Shown here: positions 11,134 through 22,673 of the stretch, one piece after another | Layout: every line of letters begins with the position of its first letter | Numbering within the stretch: position 1 is the stretch's first letter | Assembly (NCBI GenBank): GCA_021495925.1 | Contig: JAKEKT010000095.1 | Location: 62,001 to 126,000, forward strand | Source: Diplodia intermedia | Taxonomy: Eukaryota; Ascomycota; Dothideomycetes; Botryosphaeriales; Botryosphaeriaceae | Direction: 5' to 3' | DNA length: 64,000 nt | Position numbers and translations under genes: made by a program | Notes under the pieces: model-generated | The model's input: the letters and a program-made list of their open reading frames with translations, nothing else | Databases searched by the model: none | What the model was told of the DNA's origin: nothing

Positions 11134-12365
11134 GGTCGACAGCAGTCTGGAAGAGCTGGCGTTGGGTTTCGAGGGCTTGGCAGCTCTCCCTCCCGTCGAT
11201 CGCCGATGCGATGCGTGTGTTTGGCCTTGGTGCTGGGTTGATGTGGTTGCCTGGACTGAGGTCGTTTGAGCCCAAACGTGATGCAGAACGTGGGGCGTTG
11301 GAAAGGTGAGGGCGACGGGTGAAAAGGTAAGACTGGTGAGAGTTATGGACTTTCCCGGGATCCGAGGGGGAGAGCTTTGCTGCCCTTTGGTTAGCGATGT
11401 GGTTGGGAGGTCGTGGTGCGCGAGTCGGCAGTGGCCGGCCGCACGCCGGCTCGCTCGTCCCCGCCATCCACCGTGCACCTACCCAACAACCCCTGCGACC
11501 AGCTGCCGTTCGTGGACGCGGATCTACCCGATATCGATCCGATAAGGCTGATGTGAGAGAAATGCCCCAGCCGCGTCCGATTCTAGAACGCGTCGCAAAG
11601 ACCCTCTGGAATCATGGATGTTGGTCGTGTCTATCATACGTCACACTCGCTTGTCTATGTGCTCTGGTTCCCGCCTCAGCACCACCACTGCACTCCAGCA
11701 AAGCGAACGGTACATTCAAAAAGCCTGGATCCGTTTATGTTCATATACCAAAAGTATGTACACAAACTGATGCGGTTCAGACATTAGCCATCGGTCGGTT
11801 CCTCGACCATCCCCGTTCCCACCGACAAGCAGCTAAGCCAGCATAAAAGCAATAGTCCCAGCCCCGTCATTGTCATAGCACCAACGCCAGCAGCTGTCCT
11901 CGCCCACCCGGAAATCCTCTCCGGAAGCTATGGTAGCGAACTCAATCAACGCAAGGTATTTTTAGCCGTCAGAAGAATCTACATGTACAGTAAACACGAG
12001 CCGTAGCTTCGCGCGTCATTTCGGTTGTGGGTCGAAAGGGAGAATGCCAACTCGAAGAGAGATGCGCCATATAATGCAGTAGGGTTGATCCGCCGTGGAA
12101 GCGAACAAAGTAGCTTGTTTTTGGGGTATTCTTGAATAAGCACGCAAACGTACGAAGACTTTGGAAGCGGACCAAATGGTCGGAAGCTTCCAAATGCCAC
12201 GCTGTATGGCTGTCATGTTTCGAAAAGGAAATAGTCGTGGTAGGACGGAATGGCATGGCACGCTGTTGAGGACCAATCACAAGTTGGATCAGACAAGCCG
12301 GGTGCTTGCATTGCCGTTTTGGAGCGATTTGGCGGGCTTTGTACAAGGTGGTTCGCAGGACTGCG
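11134..12365. other. Interval between ATG12 and the Dbf4 gene
   Basis: This holds the ATG12 5' leader and promoter and the 3' flank of the Dbf4 homolog. I see no supportable gene, RNA or repeat in it. Confidence 0.6.
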
Positions 12366-14571
12366 TCATAAGTAGGGTCGCTTCAGTTCGCTGAGCAGTT
12401 TATCGAGGTCCTCCCAGTTGTCCTTGGTAGTCGCAAATTTGCGGTGCTTGCGGCTGACGGTATGCTGTCGCCGTTGTTAGTCTGAGTAAGGTTGCTCGCA
12501 GGTAAAAAAAACTTACAGTATCAAAGTCGTCAAACTTCTCACGGCAGTTTTCGCAGTATCCAGGCTTGGGTTCCTTCTCAAAGGACTTCTTCCTACGATC
12601 GACGATCACCCTGCGACCGCCTTGTTTCTCAACCTCTTCTGAGTCGGGGACACCTGTAATGTTTGCTCGGGCCTTGTTCTTTGCGGCTCGAGACGGGGCA
12701 GCACGGTCACCATTGATTGCCGCTCTGACATCTGTCATGGTCGTAGAGTTTGTGCTGTTGGGTACGCTGTTCCTTTCCAAGACTTTCCTGCTCAACTGGT
12801 TGAGTTCTTTGCTGGTGCCAGCACGAGCACCGGGGGCAGCAGCCGTGGAGGAAATCATTTGAGACTTGATGGCAGACGTAATGTTAGATGGTTGCACGCC
12901 AGAAGCAATAGGTTCACCACCGGCATAGCGGGGCATCGCACGTAAGCTGGCCTGGGCACTGCCAAAGAGCGGAGGGATGCCGTCGGGCTCTCTACGCTTC
13001 GCAGGGATGAGCTTCGGCGGATCAAGAGGCTTGGACAGAATTGTGTCAGTAGACTCCTCTGCCACGCTTCCACGCCTTGACACGTTGTTGTTCGCAGTCT
13101 GCGGTCTCTTCTGCTCCACCTTGGGAACACGCTGCTTAGATGCTTCCAGGGCTGCAGAGGCAGAGCGAGTACGAGGAGCGGCAGCGGGCCGCTCTGCCTT
13201 CTGCTGAGTCGTCTTCTGTTGTTCCTGCAAATGCCATTTTTTCAGGTGTTGCGGATCCTCTACGAACGGACACCTTCCAGGGGCAGTGAGACGGAATTGA
13301 GGCCATTTCCCCTCCTCCTTCACAGATACCTTGGGGTAGTCCCTCATGATGACCGGGCGGTACTTCTCGTTCATACAGTGGATGTAGACATAGTAGCCAC
13401 GGAAATGGGCCATGTCCTTGGTGGAAACAGCGAGGTCGCGGTCAGCCGGGCCATTGACCTTCTCATTCTTCAGGAGCTGGGAGAGGTCGGCACCGCGGGC
13501 CTTGGAAGCAGTGACCGCCGTGCTTCCCCGCGTGTTGTGGGCAGGAGCTTGCTCTCCAGTGTCCGTGTTGAACATGGTGTTCAAGATCCTCTCGAGTTTC
13601 TCCAGGGCCCATATTTTCATCCCCATCTCCCTTGCCTTGACGAGGATGTCGCCATTGTGGCCACCCCGCGTACGCGGCTCGGCATCCTGGAGGATACTAT
13701 ACTTGAATTAGCGGGTGAACATAGTTTTGGAGAATGGAAGACATGCCCTTGCGAAGTGGGCATGGCCGGCTTCCTGGCAGCAGCAAGCTCAAGAGCGAGC
13801 CTAGTACGTGTGCCGTGCGATTCTCCCGACCGGTCGAGGAGCGAAGGATTAATGGTTCGCAATTGGCCTGTTTCATCCTGCGAGGTGGTGGTGACGGTGG
13901 AGGACGCGGTTCGGCTATCGACCGAGCTCGACGCGGGCTGCTCGGGGGGAATCTGACGCGTCGTGACGACGTGGGTGACCGACTTGGAGAAGAACTTCTC
14001 CTCGCGCTAGTAGTACGAAAACATCAGTATATTGAAATGAACCGCTAGTGGGGTGGGGTCGTACAGCTCCCAGGGCCAGTATTTGTTTTGTTGCTCTGGC
14101 CCGTGCATCGGCGGGTATATTCTCAAGGTAGAAGACGTATTGCGGGAAGACCTTGCGGTAGTGCTTCTGCCATTGGCGAATGGTTTCGAAGTTATCCTGG
14201 ACGACCTTCTGTGGTTTTTCGGCCGGCTTCTGGCTGGCCTTGGTGTCGCGTGCTGCCTCCAGCTTCTTGTGAACGGCAGACGCCGGGGTGTGACCCGCGT
14301 TCTTCAAGAGGGTCTGACGGCGGCTTTCCACGTCGTTCTCTCCCAGATACAGCTTCTTAGCAGGCGGCTGGCCGGTATACGCGGCGTCTCTCTGTTCGCT
14401 CGCGTGGGAACGCGGTCGTTTGGTCGCTGTTGCCGCGTTTGGCCGGTAGGGCGAATTGGTGGCATTGGGGATGTTGGCGAGTGGGACTCGACGCGACGAC
14501 GTCATGTTGGACAAGGGCCGGGGCGATGGAGGCACGGAGACTGCTGCCATGCGTGAGGACAGCTCGGTCAA
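12366..14571 (-). CDS. Dbf4/NimO-type regulatory subunit of the Cdc7 kinase
   Basis: This is the activating partner of Cdc7 kinase (DDK), which phosphorylates MCM to fire replication origins; the Aspergillus homolog is NimO. Exons are 14065-14571, 14006 to about 13745, about 13695 to 12517, and 12366-12464, about 680 aa. The exon 1/2 join reads LGAREEKFFSKSVTHVVTT, the BRCT-like motif N. A central GYYVYIHCMNEKYRPVI stretch is motif M. The C-terminus is the Dbf4 zinc finger, with CENC and HTVSRKH split by the last intron. The exon 2/3 junction near 13695-13747 is unsettled: a GC-AG intron (GCATGT to TATAG, 50 nt) or a GT-AG intron (GTCTTC to CTCCAG, 56 nt) both keep frame. Translation could also start at the ATG at 14547. 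Confidence 0.88.
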
Positions 14572-15342
14572 ACGAGCTCACGGGCGGCGGACGGAAGATG
14601 GGCAGAGCGAGCAGCTCACGCGGGTGGTGCTGCGACACGTCGAGACGCCTTAGTAGCGGGCGATGTACATGGCGTCGGGCGACGTGCCGAGGGTTATAAG
14701 CGGGGGCGGCGATGGAACGAGCGGCCGGAGAATGTCGAAGATTGGCCTGGTGTGGGGGAAGAGGTGGGAGAGCAGACTCGCAGCTGTGTTGTGGCTGGTC
14801 TGCGTCAAGAGTCAAGCATGCAGGCGCTAGGCCCACGAACGGACTTTCGACCAAGCGAGCCGTCCCCGGCAACGCGACGGCCCCCTAGGTCAATGAATCT
14901 TCACAACAACTGCCGCACGCGTCCAGCCATTCCACGGTCTGTCGCACTGCACATGCTGCGCTTCTGCGCGGTAACTTGAAATATTTCCTAGCACGCGCCC
15001 GGCCACCCTCAAGCGGCCAGATCGCGCGCGCACCACAGGCCATCAGCCGGCCCCGCGGCCCTTCGGCGGTCGATCTCGCCCCCATCTAAACAACAACGTA
15101 AACAACAACAACAGAAGCGGGGCCATCCGCTACGACGGTGGCCATTATGCAGGTTTGAATGAGCTGCATCTTCAAAAGTCGCTTCTCGCCGTCGGCCAAG
15201 ACAATTTTCTGGGTGTAATTTCCCTATCTGCATTGGCAGGCATGAAGAGCGCCAACCCCACAGGATCATTCGTACGTCTCTGGATCTTCTATCTTGTGCT
15301 GAACTTTTGGACCCCAACTTTCCGCCTTCTTGTCATTGCAGA
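14572..15342. other. Interval between the Dbf4 gene and the SDR gene
   Basis: This contains the Dbf4 promoter side and the SDR 3' flank. The minus strand has an AT-rich CTTATAA element near 14694-14700, about 120 bp upstream of the Dbf4 start. No gene can be supported. Confidence 0.5.
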
Positions 15343-16468
15343 CTAAAGAACCATGGCACCACCTGCGAAGACACTTAGTTCTCATTACCTCAAGTCCACA
15401 TATCCACTAGACTTACCGTCTACGAGGAGATCAGCGCCATTGATGTAACTACCCGCGTTCGAAGTCAGCAGGATGAGAGGCCCGGCGAGCTCCTCAGGAA
15501 TCCCCATCCGTCCCATGGGGTTGCGAGCGGCCCACATGTTGCGCGCTTTCTCTATGCCAGGTCCTTCGTTGAGAATCGTGTCCATGTAGCCCGGGCTAAT
15601 GGTGTTCACGCGAATCCCATAGCCGGCCCACTCAGCGGCGAGACAGTTCTTCAAGTGGACGACTGAAGCTTTGGAGACATTGTACGCTACCTGCGGCTGT
15701 GGGAAATTGACGTGGTGGGCAGAGATGGCTGTCAAAGAAGTCAGCACTCGATTTCGAGGAATTATTGCACGGCTGGACCTACAGGCTATCAGAACAATGG
15801 AGCCCTTGGTTTTCTGCTCCACTATTTGCCTATCGCGTTGTCAGCCACGGATCTGGAGCTGACCAATTGCAACATACGTACTTGGCAACGGCTTGCGCGC
15901 ATAGGAAAGCACCAGTGGAGTTTATGTCCATGACTCGGCGCCATTCGTCTAGCGACATGTCCAGAGCGTGGGTGCATCCCACGACGCCAGCGTAGCATGC
16001 AAGGATGTCGACGCTGCCAAGCTCTGCCGCAGTCTCTTTGACGGCAGCGTTGATGCTCTCTGGGTCAGTCACATCAACTTTTTTAGCCACAATCTCCTGG
16101 TCCGGGAAATCCTCGCGTAATTTCTGGATCTGCTCAGCGGCGTGGGCTGGATTGATGTCGAAAAGCGCCACACCACCGGCACCATGTTCGAGAAGGGCGC
16201 GAGCGCCTTCTAGCGCGAGTGTGCCAGCACCTCCCGTTACTGCGGGGGATCAGCTCATCTTTGCATCCACTACCGGGAACATCTAACCTCACTTACGTAT
16301 GGCGTTGCCCTCGACAGAGAAACGGTAGCGGGCTCGGCCCTCGGCGTTAAGGTAATGGGGCGCCGGCGGCGGCGGGCCGGTCATCGAGGCGGCCGAGCCG
16401 TCCGATAGCTGCATCTCCGGCAGCTGGCGATTGACAAGGGCATCGCGGGCGTTGATGTTGTCAGGCAT
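15343..16468 (-). CDS. Short-chain dehydrogenase/reductase, polyol/ketose-reductase-like
   Basis: This is an NAD(P)-dependent oxidoreductase with a Rossmann fold. Five exons, 16297-16468, 15882-16239, 15783-15829, 15417-15728 and 15343-15362, encode 302 aa. About 57 residues precede the cofactor loop TGGAGTLA (from residue 59). The acidic VDVTDPES segment follows, then ILACYAG in place of the usual NNAG. The active site has Ser193 or Ser195, Tyr208 and Lys212 (YNVSK). RVNTISPGYMDT and LLVDGG complete the fold. The sequence type and N-terminal extension resemble fungal mannitol, sorbose or xylulose reductases, but the substrate cannot be read from sequence. The last exon adds only six residues and the stop. 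Confidence 0.88.
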
Positions 16469-17502
16469 GCTTGGCGTGGGTGGAGATGCTTCCGGCGGGT
16501 CGGCGGGCAGGAGGTTAGCGGAGGCACGACGCGACGGGGCAGGACTTAAGGGCTGAACTGATGCAACGCGAAGGGAAAGCAGGACTGCAGCCTCCTGCCT
16601 CTATAACACTGGTATCCCAAGCTGCAGTGCCACCCCACAACCCCGCGATGGATGACATAACAGCGGCCCCATGTTGTCGGACTGGGTCACCCCGCCCGCA
16701 CCCGCCGCGGGGGCAGGCAGGTCGCGCGACGGCAGGTTTGGCGACACGTGAGGAACACAGCTGCAGCCATACGCCGTTACACGAGACGGGTAGGAATGCC
16801 AACCGCGAACCAGTACCAGGTATTTCGCGAGAGCGGTGCGCACGTGCAAGACGCGGCAGAGGCGGAGGTTTTTCGCGCCGGCAGCTGGCAGCTGGCCCAG
16901 CCCGGGCGACACCAACTCCCCATCACGCGCCCACCGAGTGCGGATAATGGCACGGCAGTGCCACGGTCCGATTGCACTCATGCCTCCCTAGCGTCGCGTG
17001 CGTCACGGTAGCTGTGCTCGTCTCGGGACTCTCGCACGTACAGCTACAAAAACGCCCTGTACTGCGCCTCCAAGCCGCACCCTTGTGTCGGTCTGCGAGG
17101 AATGGCTAGCCACGCGCGCCTCCGCGGCTACCTCGCGGTCCAAGGGAGAAAATAGGCGGTGGCTGCGACGCCGCCATCGGCTAACGCTGAACTCACACTA
17201 TCTCCTGCCATTATTTCCTCTGTCCTTTACATGTCCTGACGCACCACCCGCTCCTTCCTTTGTTGCCATGGTCTGTTTATAAGCGAGCGCTTTGTCTGTT
17301 TGCTCAAGCGCGCCAAAATCCTTCAAGTTTTTCAACGACCCTTCCTTTTCTACTCTCTCCTCCCACCTCTGAATCAATACTGTCGCTCCTTTCAAGCCTA
17401 TTCTGCCACTCTTGCTGGAACGTCGTCGTCACCAGTCCTCCATTACCCGTGGCAATCGGACCACTCCCACCTCCCTATCCCATTCCAAAAGGAAGCAAAA
17501 CA
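16469..17502. other. Promoter interval between the SDR gene and the 166-aa gene
   Basis: The flanking genes diverge. A TTTATAAG element at 17277-17284 lies about 220 bp upstream of the next start codon. 17290-17500 is pyrimidine-rich, as in fungal 5' leaders. Confidence 0.5.
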
Positions 17503-18003
17503 ATGTCTCTTGACACCGACGTCCTCGCCCTGCCGCCGCAGATGCCCGAAGTGGAGCACTGGCGCGATGAACCCGTCTCCTTGCTACCGGCCGCGCTATA
17601 CACCCTCACCCCCATACTGGACGCCGCAGAACTCATCCGGCTACAAGACGCGTGCGAATCCAAGTGCGACACATATAGCCGCGGCGAGTGTATTCGGCCA
17701 CCACCCGAGGGCAACTGGAACTTCGCCGGCCAGAAGCTGGAAGCGGTCATCCGGCATCACGTCGAGCTGTCCAAGGGCTACCAGTACAACCCGCTCCACT
17801 TCTTCGTCGCGGCCCCGGGTGTCGGCCCGGCGGCCGGTGGAGCGGTGTTGTTCGTCACTCTCGATGCGGACGAGGAAGAGGAGGGGTGCACGCCCGACGC
17901 TTTCTGGGTGAAGGCGGAGGATGCGGGGTTCTGCTTCATGAACATGGTCATTGGGAGCTCGGATTGGCAAGAGCTGAAGGAGAAGCACGCCTTGAAGGAC
18001 TAG
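17503..18003 (+). CDS. Conserved hypothetical protein, 166 aa
   Basis: This is a single exon. I chose the ATG at 17503 because the context (CAAAACAATG) is good and upstream codons look like pyrimidine-rich leader. The protein has no signal peptide or membrane segment. It looks globular: LYTLTPILDAAELIRL at the N-terminus, a hydrophobic GGAVLFVTLD strand, a run of acidic residues, and FCFMNMVIGSSDW near the end. Composition and coherence argue for a real cytosolic or nuclear protein. I do not recognise the family and assign no function. Confidence 0.65.
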   Translation: MSLDTDVLALPPQMPEVEHWRDEPVSLLPAALYTLTPILDAAELIRLQDACESKCDTYSRGECIRPPPEGNWNFAGQKLEAVIRHHVELSKGYQYNPLHFFVAAPGVGPAAGGAVLFVTLDADEEEEGCTPDAFWVKAEDAGFCFMNMVIGSSDWQELKEKHALKD

Positions 18004-20385
18004 ACAGTCTGATGGAGATGTCAGGTGAAGACCCAGCGCCATCGCTCAGTCCATTGGCTGCACGATGACGATGGTCAGAGTGGAACCTACATGGAGTCCC
18101 TTTGCAGGATTGGGGAGGGAGAATATTTGCAGCATCGTGTTGAGTTCAAGACGCGTACACGCAGACCATTCGAAAAGACGAATAGGTTTGCTGAACCAGC
18201 AGATTACCATGGACGACTGAATCGAAAAATCGAAACGAGTGGACGACGGCGTTTTCGTATCCTCCCACTTGGGAACTACAATGGTACATTGGTGCACGAC
18301 TACCATTTTTCGGACACTTTTCGGCGACCAGCGACGAAAGGGCGGACGGAGGCCCTCTGTCCAACACCCACAATTGAACCAGATCTCATCTGGGAGTTGA
18401 GGAGAACAGTGTAGCTCAAACAGCTCGAGGCAGAGCTCGATCGATCGATAGACTATGCGCCAACACTTAGCGGTGATGGGGAAGCCACGATAATCGTCAT
18501 CGCTGACCGCCTGATCCGAAGCCCACATGTACAATGGAGGGGTTGCGATTCAGGTCTCAGGGATAGACAAGACTAGACTGTGTCCCACAAGGGACACACT
18601 TTCACAGGAACGTTTAGTAGCGCCAGTAGGACCACAATGTTCTAGTATCTAATTAACTATCTGGTGGCTGATTGGTGTTGACTCGTGAGCAGTGCCGCCG
18701 AGCAAATCCTCTAGGGTTGTTTCTTCCTGAATCCTGCTGGATTTTGGCTCGGTCCTCCCACCCAAGCATCACCCCGGCGAACACTCGGAAGACAGCAAGA
18801 TTTGTTTGCTCCGCATCTCCCGACGGATCTGTTACGGACCGCACACCGCACGCACGGCTTGCGATGCAAGAAAGAGAGGAATTTTCCCATACAGACCGGT
18901 CAACGCCAGTCAATCCGGTTCTCCGCGGAGCTCGTTCCCCTGATCGGATGGATGGGACCACTAAGGGCATCATCCGACAGTCAAACGGCGGTTCGACCGA
19001 CGGCCGACGACACGCGCGAGCGGGCCCGCCCGATGGATGGACGTCAAACCCACGTCAGAACAAGCCTGGGGTTTGCTGATCCCGCGCGGCTAAACGATCT
19101 GCCCGGCCGCCCGGCCGCTTAAAAAGTTAGTGCATCTGACCGGCCGGCGGCGGCAAGGAGATGATGGAGGGAAAGGAAGAGGGAAGAAAAAATTTTGCTT
19201 GGCTGTTGCGCGCGTGCATGGAGCTAGCGCGGCAGTAAATGACGGTTCGGCACGGCGTATAGGGCTGGACTGTCAGCCTTGTTGCGTCAACGCTGATGAC
19301 GCCGGAGGATCATCGATCGTCAGTGCTTGGCCAAGCCTCATTGGGAAGAATCGAAACACCACCGCGTCGGGGAAGCGCCGGCGTGGGATAAGGGGGGGCG
19401 GCGGCGGCGACGGGGCCGGCAGCAGCTCGACGACAGGTGTGCGGTGAGTGCAAATTAAATTGCTCTCATGCATGGCGTACGGGTTATGGTGGAGTCCGTT
19501 ATTGCCGCTGTGGACACGGAAGAGCACTGCATGGAGGCAGTGACTGACTGCTCCCTCGGACCTGCCCTTTTCAGATCGGTTCGCCTGCGGCTCTCCGAAC
19601 ACTTTCTTAATCCAGCACGCCACACTTTCAATTCTCCCGGCAGCGCTTGGAATCGAATGTATGTACTTTTGCCAGTTCGAAAAGATGAATGTGAACACTT
19701 AAGTCTTGGCCGATCGGCTGCGTCGGGACCCCTAAACCTCGGTATGAAGGACCTGTCTTCGTCCCACGCGGCGCGGATCGAGTAGTGTTTGGCAAGGAAA
19801 GGGGAATCGGGGCCGACCGAGAACCGGCGTATTTCCCGAGGGCAGTGCGGAATCAGTCTCACTAGATGTAGTATCTGTTCCCTTTTTTTTCCGCGCCAGC
19901 GGAAAACCGCCCGCCCTTTGCGACGTCGGAAACTCACGATACATACGCGCGCGCGGATGATTCGGACCTTCTTCACGTGGTGGCTGTTTTTAGTGGCATC
20001 GGACCAGATCGTGGGGATCGGCGCGCCTGGATCTCAGTGAGCCCTCAATCGGACCGCCAGACGTTGAGGGCGACTCTTCCTCGAACGTCGGGTGGATATA
20101 GCATGGGTATAAGGCCACGGGGTCACTACTCCCGGCCGGGAATGTCAGATGAGGGAATACGCGCGCGGGTTTGTTCGGCTGGACGCCGTCGGCATGTCGC
20201 ATTTCCGGGAGGAATTGATTACGTGATGGTGCAGTTGGTGCCACAGTGCATCACTACTGGAGGTTATGCAAGGGAAGCAAGTTGGTAAAGTAAAAGAATG
20301 GACTTTTTCCCATTAAGCTATGCTACCGTTCAAAGAAAAAGAGCTCGAAGCCCGGCTATGCCCGGATTTTTTTTGGTCATCTCCA
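18004..20385. other. 2.4-kb gene-poor interval
   Basis: No convincing coding exon, RNA or repeat is visible. Several frames of 100-170 codons exist on both strands but are within chance expectation at this GC content and show no domain. The DNA around 18840-19140 is rich in CGG/CCG motifs. Confidence 0.5.
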
Positions 20386-21076
20386 TCACTCGTCCAAGTC
20401 AGTAAGCTCAACGAAGAAGCCCAGCGGGCAACCGGGGCCCTCGCTCTGCGTGAATTTGAGGGTGGTGTCATCGCTGCACAGGCTACCGCTGACGGTCGTC
20501 GTGCCCTCGTCGGGAGTGCTGCAAGGACCGGAGTAGATGGTGTAGGCGTTGCCGGGAACCATCTCCGGAGGGGCAGGAGGGCCTGTGTAGGTACGGTCAG
20601 CTGAGTCCGCTTGCTTCAAGGCTCTTTGATCTTGTGAAAAGCAGATGACTGGATGAGGACTTACTGGGGCCCGATTCGGGCTGGTTGTTGTAGGTGGTGG
20701 TTTCATTGGCGCCGACGCCAGTGGCGTAGCCGGTAAAGGTGAAGTGACCAGGGCCCGAGAAGGTGTACGATTGCCCGGCCTGCTCTTGCGTCGGGAACAG
20801 GAACTTGAGCGTGCAGACCTTGTCCGAGGCCGAGGGCGGCAGCTCGAGGTTGGTGATGAAGCACAGATCATTCGGCGTGACCTTGGCCTTCAGCGAGGGA
20901 GGGTAGTGCTTGTTGGGCTTCTTTTCGCTGATCTCGTAGAATGCGGAGGCCGACACGTACGAGTCGGGCAGAGTGCCGTTGACTGGGCATTCTTCGCAAT
21001 CGTCATCGTTCGAATTGCCAGGAATAGCGCTGGCAATGCTGAGGCCGAAGAGAGCCAAGAGAGGGAGAAACTTCAT
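20386..21076 (-). CDS. Small secreted protein with six cysteines
   Basis: Two exons, 20665-21076 and 20386-20582, are joined by an 82-nt intron, giving 202 aa. The start MKFLPLLALFGLSIASA is a clear signal peptide. The mature part has Cys in CEEC, LCFITN and VCTLKF in the first half and PCSTP, LCSDD and GCPLGF in the second. It carries an NGT and an NET glycosylation sequon. The repeated beta-strand-like spacing (FTFTGY, FSGPGHF, GCPLGFFVEL) suggests a compact extracellular beta fold. I recognise no named family with confidence. It is secreted and could be a wall-associated or effector-like protein; that role is inference. Confidence 0.75.
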
Positions 21077-21182
21077 GCTGGGCAATTGGAGAGTGCTTGG
21101 TGTTGGAGATATGGAGAGAAGATGGGGTCTTCAATATTGGGAGGTGAGCCTGGAGAACTGAATCAATGTTGACATAGACCAG

Positions 21183-21190
21183 CTATTTAA
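21183..21190 (-). promoter_or_regulatory. TATA-like element of the secreted-protein gene
   Basis: The minus strand reads TTAAATAG about 110 bp upstream of the ATG at 21076, a plausible position for a TATA element. Confidence 0.4.
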
Positions 21191-22673
21191 CCCTTTCATG
21201 GCAGGAAGAACCCCGCATCACCATGATGCAAGAACTCTTGCACTTTCTTGAGCAAGTGACTCTCGCTGTTGGTGGCATAGTTCAGCTACTGCAAGCGGCC
21301 GGTAGCGCGGAAGCGCATCAGCACGGAAAAGACGAACCACTCCAGGCCGGTCCCCGTTTAGGAAAGTAGCAATAGAGTTGTGGGCAATGATCTTCTCCCA
21401 AACCTGCTCGTTCCGAACCCATGCAGTTACCCGAGATGCAGGAACGCGATTGTTTGGTGCCTGTCACCGTTAGGCCATGTTCTAGCCTGTGGCGTCAGCT
21501 CGTACGGGAGTGGAATCCACGGGTCCCCTCCGCCATCGCCGGGCTGAGGCGAGGCGGATTCAAGCCTTGCTAAACCATCATCCAACCAAAGTTTACAGGT
21601 CACATCTGGGAAATTGAAGGGTGCCTGGAGGCGCCAAAACTTTAAAGCTACCCCGCAGTTTGTTCAGCCGCAAGCTACATCTGATGTCATCCCTGTTCTG
21701 CTTCAAACATCCCATAAAGTCAGCTTACTGCGCCCATGCCTTGTAGTGCTTACAGTCTCAGAGACACTCCATGTACATTTTATTGAAACTTTCATTCCTT
21801 TTACCTGAGTGAGTTTCCATTTCGTGGCTGCACGCAAGCGACGATTGCAAGAGGCATCCGAATCTGCCTCGGCCGAAGCCAGCTCTCAGCTCTTGGTCGC
21901 AAGCTGTGGTTTTTGGTACAAGCTCCCGCAGCTAAGTCCTCGGCCTGCGCGGAAGTTCCCATTGCAGCCAACTCGGGAAAGTATGACAAACTGGTTCAAA
22001 CCAAGACGTCCCCTACAGGTATCCACTATCCCAATTGGAATCAGCACTTGTCTAGCTGGATCCACAAACATTGCACCGAGACCACTCAACAACACGGAGC
22101 AACCTGGATTTTGGATATCGGCAATTTGCTATACTTCTCCAACAAGATGCTGTTACCATTGCCCGAATCTATAGCTCCTTTCAGATAGATGTATGATCAC
22201 CAGATCGTCATGCATTCGCGCACGCGGCCCTGTGGAACACTTGAGGTGATCGACAGGGCCCGATACCTGATCAGCTGCATGAAAGATGCTGACATGCCAC
22301 GAAGGAAGCGGCGAACTTGCCGACTTACCGTGCGCCTCTCACCTTCCATCAGTGGAAGAATGTGACCTGTTTCTGCCAAGCTACCCATCAGCTACACAAG
22401 ATTCATATCTCACCCATTCCTTCAGTTGCTTAGTCATTGAATTGCGGTTTGGGGCGCGCAACTCACTCCTTGGAGAAGTTGGCGTCATGCAAAGAGCTGG
22501 TCTAGATGCGTTACGGTGCAGATGGCTTCGCGTGTCACATTGATATATCTAATAAATTCTTTTCTTGAATCGAAGTTTTTCGTTTCACCACTTGCTCCAA
22601 TTCAAGACGTCTGCCTGGCAGTGGACCAAGTTAGTCAAAACAAGTTTCACTTTTTCGCCCGTCTTTCTCGCAG
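21191..22673. other. Interval between the secreted-protein gene and the disordered-protein gene
   Basis: Moderate GC. Frames up to about 120 codons occur near 21.8-22.2 kb but have no recognisable content. No gene is called. Confidence 0.5.
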
